From: Chitinophagaceae bacterium
GTDB lineage: Bacteria > Bacteroidota > Bacteroidia > Chitinophagales > Chitinophagaceae
NCBI GenBank assembly: GCA_016715365.1
Contig: JADKAM010000009.1
Location: forward strand, 62,001-126,000
Reading direction: 5' to 3'
DNA: 64,000 nt
Positions 17,844-26,707 of the stretch are shown here, one piece after another. Position numbers and translations under genes: made by a program. The notes beneath the pieces are model-generated. The model ran no database searches. It was not told where the DNA came from and saw only the letters and a list, made by a program, of their open reading frames with translations. How positions within the stretch are numbered: position 1 is the first letter of the stretch; the number at the start of each line of letters is the position of its first letter.

Positions 17844-19979
17844 TTATTTATTAAAAGTTGCTGTTTTATTGTTACTGATATCTTTTCCCAAACGCTGCAT
17901 GTAGGAAATCAAAGCAACCACCTCACGGTTTGCAGGTACTTCAATGCCTTCCATTTTTAAATTGATCCGGATTCCGTTTGCCTGGGTCATCAGTTCCTGG
18001 TTGGCAATTTTTTCGTAGCCCTTTTCATAAGGCACACCCAACGAGCGCATGGCATTTATTTTTGCTGCTGTTGAAGCCGTATCTATATTTTGCTCTATCA
18101 GGAAAGGATACGTTGGCATGATAGATCCTTCACTCATGGAAGAAGGTTCCCTGAAATGCCGGAAATGCCAGCCATCAGATTTTTTCAGATTGCCTGTTCC
18201 TTCCCTTGCCAGATCGGGGCCCGTACGTTTACTACCCCACTGAAATGGCTTATCATAAATAAATTCGCCGGCTTTTGAATATTCGCCATAACGCTCGGTC
18301 TCACTGCGGAAAGGTCTGATCATTTGTGAGTGACATACATAGCAGCCCTCTCTCACATAAATATCCCTGCCCTGTAACTCAAGCGGAGTATAAGGTTTAA
18401 CACTGCTGATGGTTGGTACATTTGATTTGATCATAAAAGTTGGAACCAGCTCAATAATACCACCAATCAAAATCACTACTAAAGCCAGGATCATGAATTG
18501 GATTGGTTTTCTTTCAATTACCCTATGCCAATGCTCACCACTATGCTTAACATATTCTTTAACCATTGGTGCTGCTTCGGCTTCTTCATCGGCAACCAGT
18601 TTACCGCTCTTAACTGTTTTATAAATGTTATAGAACATAATGAGCACACCAGTCAGGTACATGGTACCACCCAGTGAACGCATGGCATAAAACGGTTTCA
18701 TGTAAGTAACAGTTTCCAGGAAAGTATATTTTAACTGGCCTGCTTCTGTAAATTGTTTCCACATCAGGCTTTGCTGTATACCGGCCCAATACATGGGAAT
18801 GGCCCAGAATAAAATACCCAGTGTTGCCAGCCAGAAATGATTGGCAGCCAGTTTTTTTGAATAGAGGTTGGTTTTAAAAATCCGGGGAATTAACCAGTAA
18901 ATTACACCAAAGGTCAGCATACCGTTCCATCCCAAAGCGCCTACGTGAACGTGAGCAACAACCCAATCGGTATAATGCGAAATGGCACTTACACTTTTTA
19001 AAGAAAGCATAGGCCCTTCAAAAGTTGCCATACCATAAGCGGTAACAGCAACCACCATAAATTTCAGAATCACATCATCCCTAACCCTGTCCCAGGCGCC
19101 ACGTAAAGTAAGCAGCCCGTTTATCATACCACCCCAGCTTGGGAAAATGAGCATGAATGAAAAAACAATACCAAGCGATTGTGCCCAGTTTGGCAATGCA
19201 GTATATAACAGGTGATGCGGACCAGCCCAGATGTATAAAAATATCAAGGACCAGAAGTGAATGATAGAAAGCCTGTAAGAATAAACCGGGCGGTTGGCCG
19301 CTTTGGGCATAAAGTAATACATCAGGCCCAGGTATGGTGTAGTTAAGAAGAACGCCACCGCATTGTGGCCATACCACCACTGTACCAATGCATCCTGCAC
19401 ACCTGAGTACCAGCTGTAACTATGTAGGAAAGAAGTAGGCAACTGGCCCGAACGAACAATATGTAAAACGGCAACCGTTACAAATGTGGCTATGTAAAAC
19501 CAGATAGCAACATACAGGTGTTTTTCTCTTCTTTTAATGATGGTACCAAACATGTTCCATCCAAACACAACCCAGATAATAGTGATGGCCAGATCAATAG
19601 GCCAAATCAACTCGGCATACTCTGCACCCTGGGTAAGGCCAAGTGGTAATGTTACAGCAGCTGCAACGATGATCAGTTGCCAGCCCCAGAAATGGATATT
19701 GCTCAACTTATCGCTGAACATTCTTGCTTTACATAACCTTTGCAGAGAATAGTACACACCCATAAAAATACCATTGCCCACAAATGCAAAAATTACTGCA
19801 TTGGTATGCAATGGACGAAGACGGCCAAATGAGAAATACTGCGTGATATTCAGTGCCGGAAAAACAAGTTGTAAGGCTATGTACAAACCCACCAGCATAC
19901 CTACAGCACCCCAGAGGATGGTTGCATAAGCAAAGTTTTTAACTATCCTGTTGTCGTAATAAAATTTTTCTACCTGCAT
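17844..19979 (-). CDS. ccoN: Fused cbb3 oxidase subunits I and II (CcoNO)
   Basis: A 711-residue fusion. Residues 1 to about 480 are CcoN, the haem-copper catalytic subunit, with many histidines in membrane helices (LRPLHTNAVIF, WWYGHNAVAFFL, YIWAGPHHLLYT, DWVVAHVHVGALGWNG). Residues from about 520 onward are CcoO, with the monohaem site CYVCHSQMIRPF and the CcoO mark RTGPDLAREG. The CcoN-CcoO fusion is usual in Bacteroidota. The product reduces oxygen to water at low oxygen and pumps protons. It starts four bases after the ccoS stop. Confidence 0.95.
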   Translation of the reverse strand: MQVEKFYYDNRIVKNFAYATILWGAVGMLVGLYIALQLVFPALNITQYFSFGRLRPLHTNAVIFAFVGNGIFMGVYYSLQRLCKARMFSDKLSNIHFWGWQLIIVAAAVTLPLGLTQGAEYAELIWPIDLAITIIWVVFGWNMFGTIIKRREKHLYVAIWFYIATFVTVAVLHIVRSGQLPTSFLHSYSWYSGVQDALVQWWYGHNAVAFFLTTPYLGLMYYFMPKAANRPVYSYRLSIIHFWSLIFLYIWAGPHHLLYTALPNWAQSLGIVFSFMLIFPSWGGMINGLLTLRGAWDRVRDDVILKFMVVAVTAYGMATFEGPMLSLKSVSAISHYTDWVVAHVHVGALGWNGMLTFGVIYWLIPRIFKTNLYSKKLAANHFWLATLGILFWAIPMYWAGIQQSLMWKQFTEAGQLKYTFLETVTYMKPFYAMRSLGGTMYLTGVLIMFYNIYKTVKSGKLVADEEAEAAPMVKEYVKHSGEHWHRVIERKPIQFMILALVVILIGGIIELVPTFMIKSNVPTISSVKPYTPLELQGRDIYVREGCYVCHSQMIRPFRSETERYGEYSKAGEFIYDKPFQWGSKRTGPDLAREGTGNLKKSDGWHFRHFREPSSMSEGSIMPTYPFLIEQNIDTASTAAKINAMRSLGVPYEKGYEKIANQELMTQANGIRINLKMEGIEVPANREVVALISYMQRLGKDISNNKTATFNK

Positions 19980-19983
19980 GTGA

Positions 19984-20175
19984 TTATTTAGTTTGGTTTA
20001 TTGTTTTAGGAATTGTAGAAGTTGTAGTTTTTTTTAATTCGTCGTCAAACAGCATTCGTATAGAGGGAGTGTAATCATCATCAAACTGCCCCTTGTTAAC
20101 GCTCCATAAAAAAGCAGCCAGAAAACCACCTGCTACTAAAATACTGATGCCTATTAATACAAATAATGCGCTCAA
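19984..20175 (-). CDS. ccoS: cbb3 oxidase maturation protein CcoS
   Basis: A 63-residue protein with one N-terminal helix and the CcoS pattern ILVAGGFLAAFLWSVNKGQFDD, where the W-x2-G-Q-F/Y-D-D segment is diagnostic. CcoS is required for cofactor insertion into the oxidase. It is the first gene of the cbb3 structural operon; a promoter with an Fnr/Crp-type site lies directly upstream (20199-20266). Confidence 0.9.
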   Translation of the reverse strand: MSALFVLIGISILVAGGFLAAFLWSVNKGQFDDDYTPSIRMLFDDELKKTTTSTIPKTINQTK

Positions 20176-20198
20176 AAGAGATGGTTTTAAATGATTTC

Positions 20199-20266
20199 CA
20201 AAAATACCCGTAGTATCAAATTTTGCTGCTGATGACTATCAAACTCAAACATGATTTTAATCATGT
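20199..20266 (-). promoter_or_regulatory. ccoS promoter with Fnr/Crp-type dyad
   Basis: The dyad ACATGATT-TT-AATCATGT occupies 20249-20266 with core TGAT-N4-ATCA at 20252-20263. On the minus strand a -7 element TATTTTTG (TAnnTTTG) starts at 20206. The dyad centre is 51.5 bp upstream of the -7 octamer, about -63 from a start site inferred from that element. The same distance is seen at two other promoters in this window. Confidence 0.75.
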
Positions 20267-20271
20267 GGTAT

Positions 20272-22716
20272 TTATAAGCCTTTGTTATGGGCCACAAAAG
20301 ATGAATACAAGCTTACAAACAGCACTATGCTGATACTGCTTGCCGGCATCAGGATGGCTGCAACCATGGGTGACAGAATACCCTGCACCGCAAAAGATAA
20401 ACCAACAATATTATATAATATTGAAAGGATAAAACTGGCAGTTACAATTTTTTTACCCGCTTTTGCATAGCCGATAAAATGATGCAAAAGCGAAACTTTG
20501 GTTCCATCCAGTATGGCATCGCTGGCAGGCGAAAATTGGGCCGAGTTTTCAGAAACCGCAATACCAACCTGGCTTTGCATTAAAGCACCTGCATCATTCA
20601 GGCCATCGCCCAGCATAAGCACATTGCTGCCTTGCTGCTGCAGGCTTTTAATAAAATCGAGTTTTTGTTGCGGAGACTGGTTAAAGCGAAGTGGCGTATT
20701 ATCGCCAAATATTTTTTTAAGATTGGTATTTTCAGAGTCATTATCGCCCGATAAAACATACAGGTGGCTGTTATGTTCTTTTATATCGGTTACCATTTCG
20801 GCAACACCGGCCCTGTACTGGTTTTTTACGCTGAATTTGCCAAGGTGTACTTTATCCATGACCACATGTACAGATGTTCCGGTATCCTGCGTTATAAATG
20901 CATCAGCCTTAATAAAACCAGCCGAGCCCATCCTAACCGGCATATCCTCCACCATCGCATCAAAACCTTTACCGGTGTATTCTTTAAAACTGTTAACAGT
21001 TAACAATGAATCCGTACCGGCATGTATGGATGCTGCAATTATTTTACTCAACGGATGAGATGATTGCCGGGTAACCGTTTTAATGATGGCCATTTGCCTC
21101 ACGGAGAGCGGCTGTCCTTCATAATTAACAGCAGCAGCATTGGTTTGGGTGAGCGTACCGGTCTTGTCAAATACAACCGTGTTTATTTTTGCAAGCGCCT
21201 CAATTACCGAAGCATTTTTAAGGTATAGCTTGTTACGGCCGAAAATACGAAGCATATTGCCATATGTAAATGTGGCCGAAAGCAGCAATGAACAGGGACA
21301 GGCAACAATCAATACGGATGTTACTGCCGGCAAAATTTTTGAAGCATCTACAATAGACCAGAAAATAAAGGTACCTGCCGCAATGGACAGTAAAGCCATG
21401 GTAAAATAGCGGCTCCAGGGATGTATATAAGATTTATCTTCATTCTTTTTGTTGACGAAGATATCGTTGTTCCAAAGCTGGGTAATATAACTCTGTGATG
21501 GTTCTTTGATGATCTCCAGTTCTATAATGCTGCCCATTTGTTTACCGCCGGCATAAATCAAATCTCCTTTTCGTTTTTCCACTGCAGTATTTTCTCCACT
21601 TACAAAACTATAATCAATATTGGCTGTACCCTTCATCAGCACGGCATCTGCCGGTATCATCTCTTCATTACGCACAATGATGCGGTTGGTCTTTTGTAAT
21701 TGTGTAACCGGAATATTTTTTTCTGCACCATGCTCCACCACAGTAACTCCCAACGGAAAATAAGAACGGTAATCCCGGTCGAATGAAAAGGAATCGTAGG
21801 TTTTATTCTGAAACCAGCGCCCAATCAGCATAAAGAAAACGATACCGGTACCCGAATCGAGGTATCCGGCACCATGCCCGCCAATGATCTCGTAATAACT
21901 TCTTGCAAAAGTTACAACGATGGCAAGTGCAATGGGTGCATCTATATTTAAAAACCGTTGCCGCAGACCTTTCCAGGCAGCAATAAAAATATCTGCAGCG
22001 CTGAAAAATAAAACCGGTACAGATAATGCCAGGTTTATCCAGTTAAATGTTTGTTTTAAAATACTTTCATCAATATTACCCGAAGAAAAGTATTCCGGAA
22101 AACTCAGCATCATAATATTGGAAAAACAAAACCCTGCAACGCCAATTTTATATATCTGTCTTCTGTTAAAGGTTGATGCCTTTTTAACCGTAGTATCCTG
22201 CAGACTGATATAGGGTTCGTAACCTATAAAAGCAAGCAGTTCCACCACTTTGCGGAGTGTTGTTTCCTGGGGGTTAAAAACAATAAAAACTTCTTTTAGC
22301 TGAAAGTTAACCTGCGATTGCTTTACTCCCGGCTCAATCCTGTGCAGGTTTTCAAGCAAATAGATACAGGAAGAGCAATGCATTTGCGGAATGGAGAATG
22401 AAACATTGATCTGCGCTGCACTTTGAAAACGGATCAACTTCTGCATGGTAGCTTCATCATCCAGGTAAGCAAAACGTTCGGCCAGGAATTTGCCTTTTGC
22501 TTTTAAGCCCGGGGTTTTATCCAGGTCGTAATAATTACAGAGGTTGTTTTCGTTCAGCAACAGGTACACCTGTTTACAGCCCTGGCAGCAAAAATGATTG
22601 TCTTCTATTAAAATGGAAGTATCATCGCAAACATCGCCGCAATGAAAACAATTAACCGGTATAGATTTTGAATTATTGATAAACTGATTGTTTTTAAAAT
22701 AAAAAAGCCGCCGCAC
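20272..22716 (-). CDS. ccoI: Copper-transporting P1B ATPase CcoI-like
   Basis: An 814-residue heavy-metal ATPase. It has a cysteine-rich N-terminal metal-binding domain (CFHCGDVC ... FCCQGC), a heavy-metal-associated domain with CSSC (MHCSSCIYLLE), CPC in TM6 (IVACPCSLLL), DKTGT phosphorylation site and GDGLNDAGAL hinge. By family and place it supplies copper for the cbb3 oxidase. No in-frame ATG exists near the N-terminus; the GTG at 22716 gives the full metal domain but lies inside a hairpin (22708-22731), so the start is uncertain. It sits upstream of ccoS with its own transcription from the DUF2892 promoter. Confidence 0.9.
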   Translation of the reverse strand: MRRLFYFKNNQFINNSKSIPVNCFHCGDVCDDTSILIEDNHFCCQGCKQVYLLLNENNLCNYYDLDKTPGLKAKGKFLAERFAYLDDEATMQKLIRFQSAAQINVSFSIPQMHCSSCIYLLENLHRIEPGVKQSQVNFQLKEVFIVFNPQETTLRKVVELLAFIGYEPYISLQDTTVKKASTFNRRQIYKIGVAGFCFSNIMMLSFPEYFSSGNIDESILKQTFNWINLALSVPVLFFSAADIFIAAWKGLRQRFLNIDAPIALAIVVTFARSYYEIIGGHGAGYLDSGTGIVFFMLIGRWFQNKTYDSFSFDRDYRSYFPLGVTVVEHGAEKNIPVTQLQKTNRIIVRNEEMIPADAVLMKGTANIDYSFVSGENTAVEKRKGDLIYAGGKQMGSIIELEIIKEPSQSYITQLWNNDIFVNKKNEDKSYIHPWSRYFTMALLSIAAGTFIFWSIVDASKILPAVTSVLIVACPCSLLLSATFTYGNMLRIFGRNKLYLKNASVIEALAKINTVVFDKTGTLTQTNAAAVNYEGQPLSVRQMAIIKTVTRQSSHPLSKIIAASIHAGTDSLLTVNSFKEYTGKGFDAMVEDMPVRMGSAGFIKADAFITQDTGTSVHVVMDKVHLGKFSVKNQYRAGVAEMVTDIKEHNSHLYVLSGDNDSENTNLKKIFGDNTPLRFNQSPQQKLDFIKSLQQQGSNVLMLGDGLNDAGALMQSQVGIAVSENSAQFSPASDAILDGTKVSLLHHFIGYAKAGKKIVTASFILSILYNIVGLSFAVQGILSPMVAAILMPASSISIVLFVSLYSSFVAHNKGL

Positions 22717-22731
22717 TGGAAAGAGCAGCGG
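22701..22731 (-). terminator. Hairpin with T-run at the ccoI start
   Basis: On the minus strand CCGCTGC (22731-22725) pairs with GCGGCGG (22714-22708), followed by a C and six T (22706-22701). It looks like an intrinsic terminator or attenuator placed between DUF2892 and ccoI, and it includes the only plausible ccoI start codon (GTG, 22716-22714). Confidence 0.5.
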
Positions 22732-22748
22732 GAGTAATTAAACAGAAA

Positions 22749-22943
22749 CTACTGAACACTTTTCGTAGAAATTGTATTCAATCCTAAAATTGTATATAAA
22801 GGACAGATCGATGTAAGGCCCGTTACCAACGGAACTATTGCCACTAAACCCCACCAGCTTTTAACATAAAAGCCCACGGCACCAATAACGATTGCCAGAA
22901 ATAATCTTATTACTTTATCTGTATTGCCAACATTGAACTTCAT
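22749..22943 (-). CDS. DUF2892 (YgaP-like) small membrane protein
   Basis: A 64-residue protein with the DUF2892 layout: MKFNVGNTDKVIRLFLA at the start, then two hydrophobic segments and the CPLYTILGLNT end that is typical of YgaP-like membrane proteins. The role is unknown; these genes often accompany sulfur- or redox-related loci. It is upstream of ccoI on the same strand (32 bases between) and has an Fnr/Crp-type promoter. Confidence 0.85.
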   Translation of the reverse strand: MKFNVGNTDKVIRLFLAIVIGAVGFYVKSWWGLVAIVPLVTGLTSICPLYTILGLNTISTKSVQ

Positions 22944-22962
22944 TAATGATTGCTTTATTACA

Positions 22963-23005
22963 CAAAAATTGAAAATATAGAGAACTCATTCAATGATGGG
23001 CATCA
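22963..23005 (-). promoter_or_regulatory. DUF2892-ccoI promoter with Fnr/Crp-type dyad
   Basis: Core TGATGGGCATCA lies at 22994-23005 and a -7-like element AATTTTTG starts at 22970 on the minus strand (first base differs from TAnnTTTG). Centre-to-octamer distance is 29.5 bp, about -41 from the inferred start, the class II position. Confidence 0.65.
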
Positions 23006-23027
23006 AAGTAAAATATGAGTTTAATCA

Positions 23028-23122
23028 GTTGTCAGGCCAATACGAAAGGTTCAATTGTTGAGAAACTATTTGATATGCTGACAGACCAGGTAAAAAAAGT
23101 AACTGCCTAGTGGCCAGACAAC
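23028..23122. repeat. Dispersed ~95-bp repeat, copy 2
   Basis: Second copy of the element at 2101-2194: left end GTTGTCAGGCCAATAC, right end TAGTGGCCAGACAAC, with the same A-rich tract before the right arm. The outermost six bases differ from copy 1 on both sides in a compensating way (GTTGTC with GACAAC, versus GGTGTC with GACACC). It lies in the 386-base gap between the DUF2892 and LOG genes. Confidence 0.75.
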
Positions 23123-23130
23123 TTAGTGTC

Positions 23131-23180
23131 TCTATTTCTCTTACCCGCTAAGTTAATTTTAGCGGGTAAGAATATAGAGC
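23131..23180. terminator. Strong hairpin in the DUF2892-LOG gap
   Basis: CTTACCCGCTAA (23140-23151) pairs perfectly with TTAGCGGGTAAG (23159-23170) over a 7-base loop, and flanking TCTATTTCT/AGAATATAGA extend the stem with one bulge. It stands directly after repeat copy 2 and downstream of the LOG gene (minus strand, ends at 23330). The remaining 23181-23329 shows nothing I can assign. Confidence 0.5.
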
Positions 23181-23329
23181 TTTAGAGAATTAGAGATATG
23201 AAGCATTGATAACTAAATGAAGCTGTTCTTTTAAGACAATCTAACCAAGTAGAGAATTGAATTCCGGCACCTTTTATCAGATTGACAATACTTTTTCCAA
23301 TTTTGTTTTCGCAGATAGGAGCCTGGGAA

Positions 23330-24052
23330 TTACTTTCTTTCAAACAACCATGCAAATGGCTTTACTTTTTTTATGGCCGGACTTAGATTATATCTTTTAA
23401 TGGTGTTATTTTGAATATAGGCCACAGCTTCATCAATATCATCTGTACATAAAAACAGGTCTGTATCATTTGCCGAAATGGTTCCTTTTGCCTTCATCAC
23501 TTCATTGTGAGCGATAATATTTTTATAAAATTCCTTATCCATAATAACTACAGGGAAATCACTGATCATTTTTGTCTGAATTAATGTAATAGCTTCAAAA
23601 TATTCATCCAGCGTACCAAAACCGCCAGGCATCACCACAAAGGCATAAGAGTATTTTATCAGTAAGGTTTTTCTTACAAAAAAATATTTGATGTTTACCC
23701 ATTTATCCATATAAGGATTTGCATATTGTTCATGTGGCAGATCTATATTACATCCTACACTCCTGCCGCCCACTTCCCGTGCGCCACGGTTGGCAGCTTC
23801 CATAATGCCGGGACCGCCACCGGTGAGTATGGTAAATCCCAGCTGAGCAATTTTTCCGGAGACATTCCTGGCCAGTTCATAATCGGGATGCCCTTCTTTA
23901 AACCTGGCAGATCCGAAAACGGTAACGCATGGCCCAACAAAATGCAGGGCACGTAATCCTTTTATAAATTCAAATAAAACGCTTACAGTAAATTTAAATT
24001 CCTTCCAGCGGCTTTGTGGCCCCTCTAAAAACTTTATTTCGGGTTTGGTCAT
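23330..24052 (-). CDS. LOG-family protein (TIGR00730)
   Basis: A 240-residue lysine-decarboxylase-like/LOG protein with GGGPGIMEAANRGA and MPGGFGTLDEYFE, the phosphoribohydrolase active-site motifs. Characterised members release the base from cytokinin or nucleoside 5'-monophosphates; the substrate here is unknown. It is the third gene after usp and osmC on the same strand (66 bases after osmC) and may be in the same stress operon. Confidence 0.88.
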   Translation of the reverse strand: MTKPEIKFLEGPQSRWKEFKFTVSVLFEFIKGLRALHFVGPCVTVFGSARFKEGHPDYELARNVSGKIAQLGFTILTGGGPGIMEAANRGAREVGGRSVGCNIDLPHEQYANPYMDKWVNIKYFFVRKTLLIKYSYAFVVMPGGFGTLDEYFEAITLIQTKMISDFPVVIMDKEFYKNIIAHNEVMKAKGTISANDTDLFLCTDDIDEAVAYIQNNTIKRYNLSPAIKKVKPFAWLFERK

Positions 24053-24118
24053 AGTGTTCTTAATTCAAACCAAACTTAACTTATTTTGATTGAAATGAAA
24101 ACAGGAGCATTGGAGAAT

Positions 24119-24586
24119 TTAAGAAACCACCTCCTTTTCAACCACCACTTCGCCATGATTGATGAGCAATGCTTTAACCGAATTGGCTGTAATGCTGTGC
24201 ATATAGGCACTTAGCAATATTTCATTGGCCAGGGCAATATCATCATCCGATTCTATATAAACTTTTGGATAAAGATTAATGGTGGTAAACTCAAGATGAT
24301 TTTCGTACAGGTTTATCTGCCCGATGGCATTGCATGAAATTTCTTTAACAGGCAGATTTCTTTTTTCAGCAATAGCGAGGTAGGTAGTCATGTATCCCCC
24401 GCTTAATGCACCTAAAAATAAATGCTCCGGTGTCCAGGTATCAGGTACGCCGCCTTTAAAAACCGGTGCTGTGGCAATTTCTATTGCAGCGCCTGCATCT
24501 TTTGCAGTAAGCTTTCCCTTTCTACCCACAGTTCTTTTTAATTCAACTTCAAAAAAGTACTGGTGTTTATCTGTTTTATTAATCAT
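24119..24586 (-). CDS. OsmC-like protein lacking the usual cysteines
   Basis: A 155-residue OsmC/Ohr-fold protein (TPEHLFLGALSGGYMTTYLAIA, then ITANSVKALL near the C-terminus). In peroxide-reducing members the first segment has Cys after the small residues and the second has Cys before IANSV-like text; here these positions read Gly (GALSGGY) and Ser (MHSITANS). The one other Cys (EISCNAIG) is elsewhere. It may therefore not be a thiol peroxidase. It follows usp by six bases. Confidence 0.8.
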   Translation of the reverse strand: MINKTDKHQYFFEVELKRTVGRKGKLTAKDAGAAIEIATAPVFKGGVPDTWTPEHLFLGALSGGYMTTYLAIAEKRNLPVKEISCNAIGQINLYENHLEFTTINLYPKVYIESDDDIALANEILLSAYMHSITANSVKALLINHGEVVVEKEVVS

Positions 24587-24592
24587 GACAAT

Positions 24593-25417
24593 TTATTTAT
24601 GTGAAATAAAAAGGGGCATTTTAATATCATGTATTATATCTGAAGCAAAACTTTTTCTAAACAGTTGTGAAAAAAGGGATCGGGAGAATGCGCCCATTAC
24701 AATAAAACTGTTTGGTTTATCTGTCATCCACTCAGCAAAATCTTTTTTGTTTTTCAGGTGCAGTGTCTGAATTTTAAGATCGGGATAATGCCTCGATACC
24801 AATTCGGTGATGAGGCTGTACTCCGGTAAATCATCTTCGTGATTGATCAGTGCCAGGAGAATCGTTTCCTTTTGGGTCAGTTCTGCAAAAACATAAGCAA
24901 ACTGTTTTAAGGCATACACAGATGATTCGTTTCCATCGTAAGCCAATACAACATGGTCAGGTTCAGTATAATTTTCTGGCACCAGCATTACCGGGCATTC
25001 TGCTTTCTTTAAAACTTCTTCCAGGTAGAAGTTAGGTTGATTAACAGATACATTTGCATAAAAAAGTTCGCTGCTTATCAATAAGGCATCGGCAAAACGG
25101 GTTTCATCAATTAAAGAAGATAAAGCCATCAGGTCAGTATCTTTATGAATCCTGAATTCAATTCCTGCGGTGGAACAGGCTTCTGTAAATAAGCTTATAT
25201 TTTTACTCACCAGCACATCATCATTATTCCTGGTTAGCCATTCAGGCATCAGCGTCATCCCCTGCATGCCGGTGTATGCTAGCAATTTCGAATAATCAAC
25301 CGGGCTCAAAAAAACGCCTGCCAGCAATACTTTTGTTTTGGCATTCATACTTTTGGCAAATTCAAAAGCGCCTTTGGGAAAATGTTGTCCGTCGAGGGCT
25401 ATAATTAACTTTTTCAT
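24593..25417 (-). CDS. Universal stress protein, tandem-domain type
   Basis: A 274-residue protein with two Usp-like halves; the second has the clearer pattern (HVVLAYDGNESSVYALKQFAYVF, then SFIVMGAFSRSLFSQLFRKS, ending in a conserved PLFISHK-type strand). The ATP-binding G-x2-G-x9-G-S/T loop is represented by the MGAFSRS segment with weak match, so ATP binding is unsure. It heads an operon with osmC and the LOG gene and has an Fnr/Crp-type promoter, in keeping with Usp induction under low oxygen in other bacteria. Confidence 0.82.
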   Translation of the reverse strand: MKKLIIALDGQHFPKGAFEFAKSMNAKTKVLLAGVFLSPVDYSKLLAYTGMQGMTLMPEWLTRNNDDVLVSKNISLFTEACSTAGIEFRIHKDTDLMALSSLIDETRFADALLISSELFYANVSVNQPNFYLEEVLKKAECPVMLVPENYTEPDHVVLAYDGNESSVYALKQFAYVFAELTQKETILLALINHEDDLPEYSLITELVSRHYPDLKIQTLHLKNKKDFAEWMTDKPNSFIVMGAFSRSLFSQLFRKSFASDIIHDIKMPLFISHK

Positions 25418-25445
25418 ATTATCATCTATTTAAAAAGTTACATAC

Positions 25446-25511
25446 CAAATTTACTTTACGGCATTCCTAATTATGCTGACTAAAAGATTAAAAAAAAATG
25501 ATTTTTATCAT
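25446..25511 (-). promoter_or_regulatory. usp promoter with Fnr/Crp-type dyad
   Basis: Core TGATTTTTATCA lies at 25499-25510 and a perfect -7 element TAAATTTG starts at 25453 on the minus strand. The centre is 51.5 bp from the octamer, identical to the ccoS and crp promoters. Confidence 0.75.
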
Positions 25512-25665
25512 AAAATGTAAACCTGAAAACAAGATGCCGCTTTTGTTCAACTAAAACATGTGTTCTTAAACAGTTTTTTTGATAATTGTGATTGTACGCA
25601 TAAATTGATGATGGCGTAGTTTTTAGATTTATACCATTAAACTTTCACAATAAAAAAAATAAAAT

Positions 25666-26238
25666 ATGAGAAATAAGTTAAAAACCACACTGGCAGTAAC
25701 CACATTGCTTTTTAGCATGTCTTGTAATAATGCAGAGCAAAGCAGTTCTGCTGCCACTTCAACAGCTACAGACAATTCCTCGCCATCCGGCCAATCCGGA
25801 GTGCAGGATGATGCATCTGCAAAAAATGTGGTGCAGGTTGCCGTAGGCAGCAAAGACCATACTACTTTGGTAACTGCCGTAAAAGCAGCAGAACTGGTAG
25901 ATGCATTAAGCAATGCAGGTCCATTTACTGTATTTGCCCCAACTAATGCAGCATTTGATAAACTGCCCGCGGGTACCGTTGAGGGTTTATTAAAACCTGA
26001 AAAAAAGGATGCGCTGACTGATATTTTGCAATACCATGTTTCTGTTGGTGTGTTTAAATCAGATATGCTGCAGGATGGTCAGTCAATAGGCCAGGTAAAC
26101 GGAGGAAATATTACCATCAGTAAAAAAGCAGATGGTATATATGTGAATGGAACAGTTAAAATCATTGCTTCCATTCCTGCATCAAACGGAATTATACATG
26201 TTATTGATGGCGTATTATTACCCCCTGCTGAAAAATAA
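25666..26238 (+). CDS. Fasciclin-domain lipoprotein
   Basis: A 190-residue secreted protein: lipoprotein signal (LLFSMSC, C20), a Ser/Thr-rich linker (about 20-50), and one fasciclin (FAS1) domain (about 55-188) with GPFTVFAPTNAAFDKLPAGT and GIIHVIDGVLLPP. FAS1 proteins act in surface adhesion; the partner is unknown. The gene stands alone. The upstream Fnr-type dyad at 25499 fits the divergent usp promoter by spacing and not this gene. Confidence 0.88.
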   Translation: MRNKLKTTLAVTTLLFSMSCNNAEQSSSAATSTATDNSSPSGQSGVQDDASAKNVVQVAVGSKDHTTLVTAVKAAELVDALSNAGPFTVFAPTNAAFDKLPAGTVEGLLKPEKKDALTDILQYHVSVGVFKSDMLQDGQSIGQVNGGNITISKKADGIYVNGTVKIIASIPASNGIIHVIDGVLLPPAEK

Positions 26239-26298
26239 GTTTATTAATATTGAAACAGAAAGGCATCCTGGTAAATGGGATACCTTTTGTTTAGCGGC

Positions 26299-26697
26299 TT
26301 AGAATATCCTGTCTGCCGAAGAAGATTCTTTTAAAATTTTGTTTTGCATTACAGCCGCAATACTTTTTGCTCTTTGCTTTACAAGGTTTGCTGTTGTACC
26401 CTCAAATAATTCATCCACCGTAGTACTGAACAGATGATTCCATTGCCGGAAATGTATTTCCGTTAAGGGAAGCAGGCGGTTTACATGTTTGTGCAGTTCC
26501 ATCGGGTTACCGGTGTACGAGCCGGTATAAAAAAGCATATTCTCAAAAAAATCGTACATGATGGGTAAATGTTTTTCCCAGTTTACCATGGCTATATCAG
26601 AAAATATAAAGCCAATCTGTTCATCTTTTTTTATTTTACTGTAGAATTCATTCACCAGTATTTCTATATCTTTTCTTGAGGCAATGTCATATTTCAT
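26299..26697 (-). CDS. Group III truncated haemoglobin
   Basis: 132 residues from the ATG at 26697; the longer reading to 26748 would overlap the hemerythrin gene and adds a non-conserved stretch. The globin pattern fits group III truncated haemoglobins (WEKHLPIMYDFFENMLFY, then HKHVNRLLPLTEIHFRQW with the proximal His in EIHF). Such proteins bind O2 or NO. It is the last gene of the nos operon, 10 bases after the hemerythrin gene, which suggests NO or oxygen scavenging for N2O respiration; this is inference. Confidence 0.85.
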   Translation of the reverse strand: MKYDIASRKDIEILVNEFYSKIKKDEQIGFIFSDIAMVNWEKHLPIMYDFFENMLFYTGSYTGNPMELHKHVNRLLPLTEIHFRQWNHLFSTTVDELFEGTTANLVKQRAKSIAAVMQNKILKESSSADRIF

Positions 26698-26707
26698 GCG
26701 GATGTAT

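Noticed and set aside
25499..25510. Fnr-type dyad as a regulator of the fasciclin gene
   Set aside because: No -7 element at 29.5 or 51.5 bp in that direction, whereas the usp direction fits exactly.
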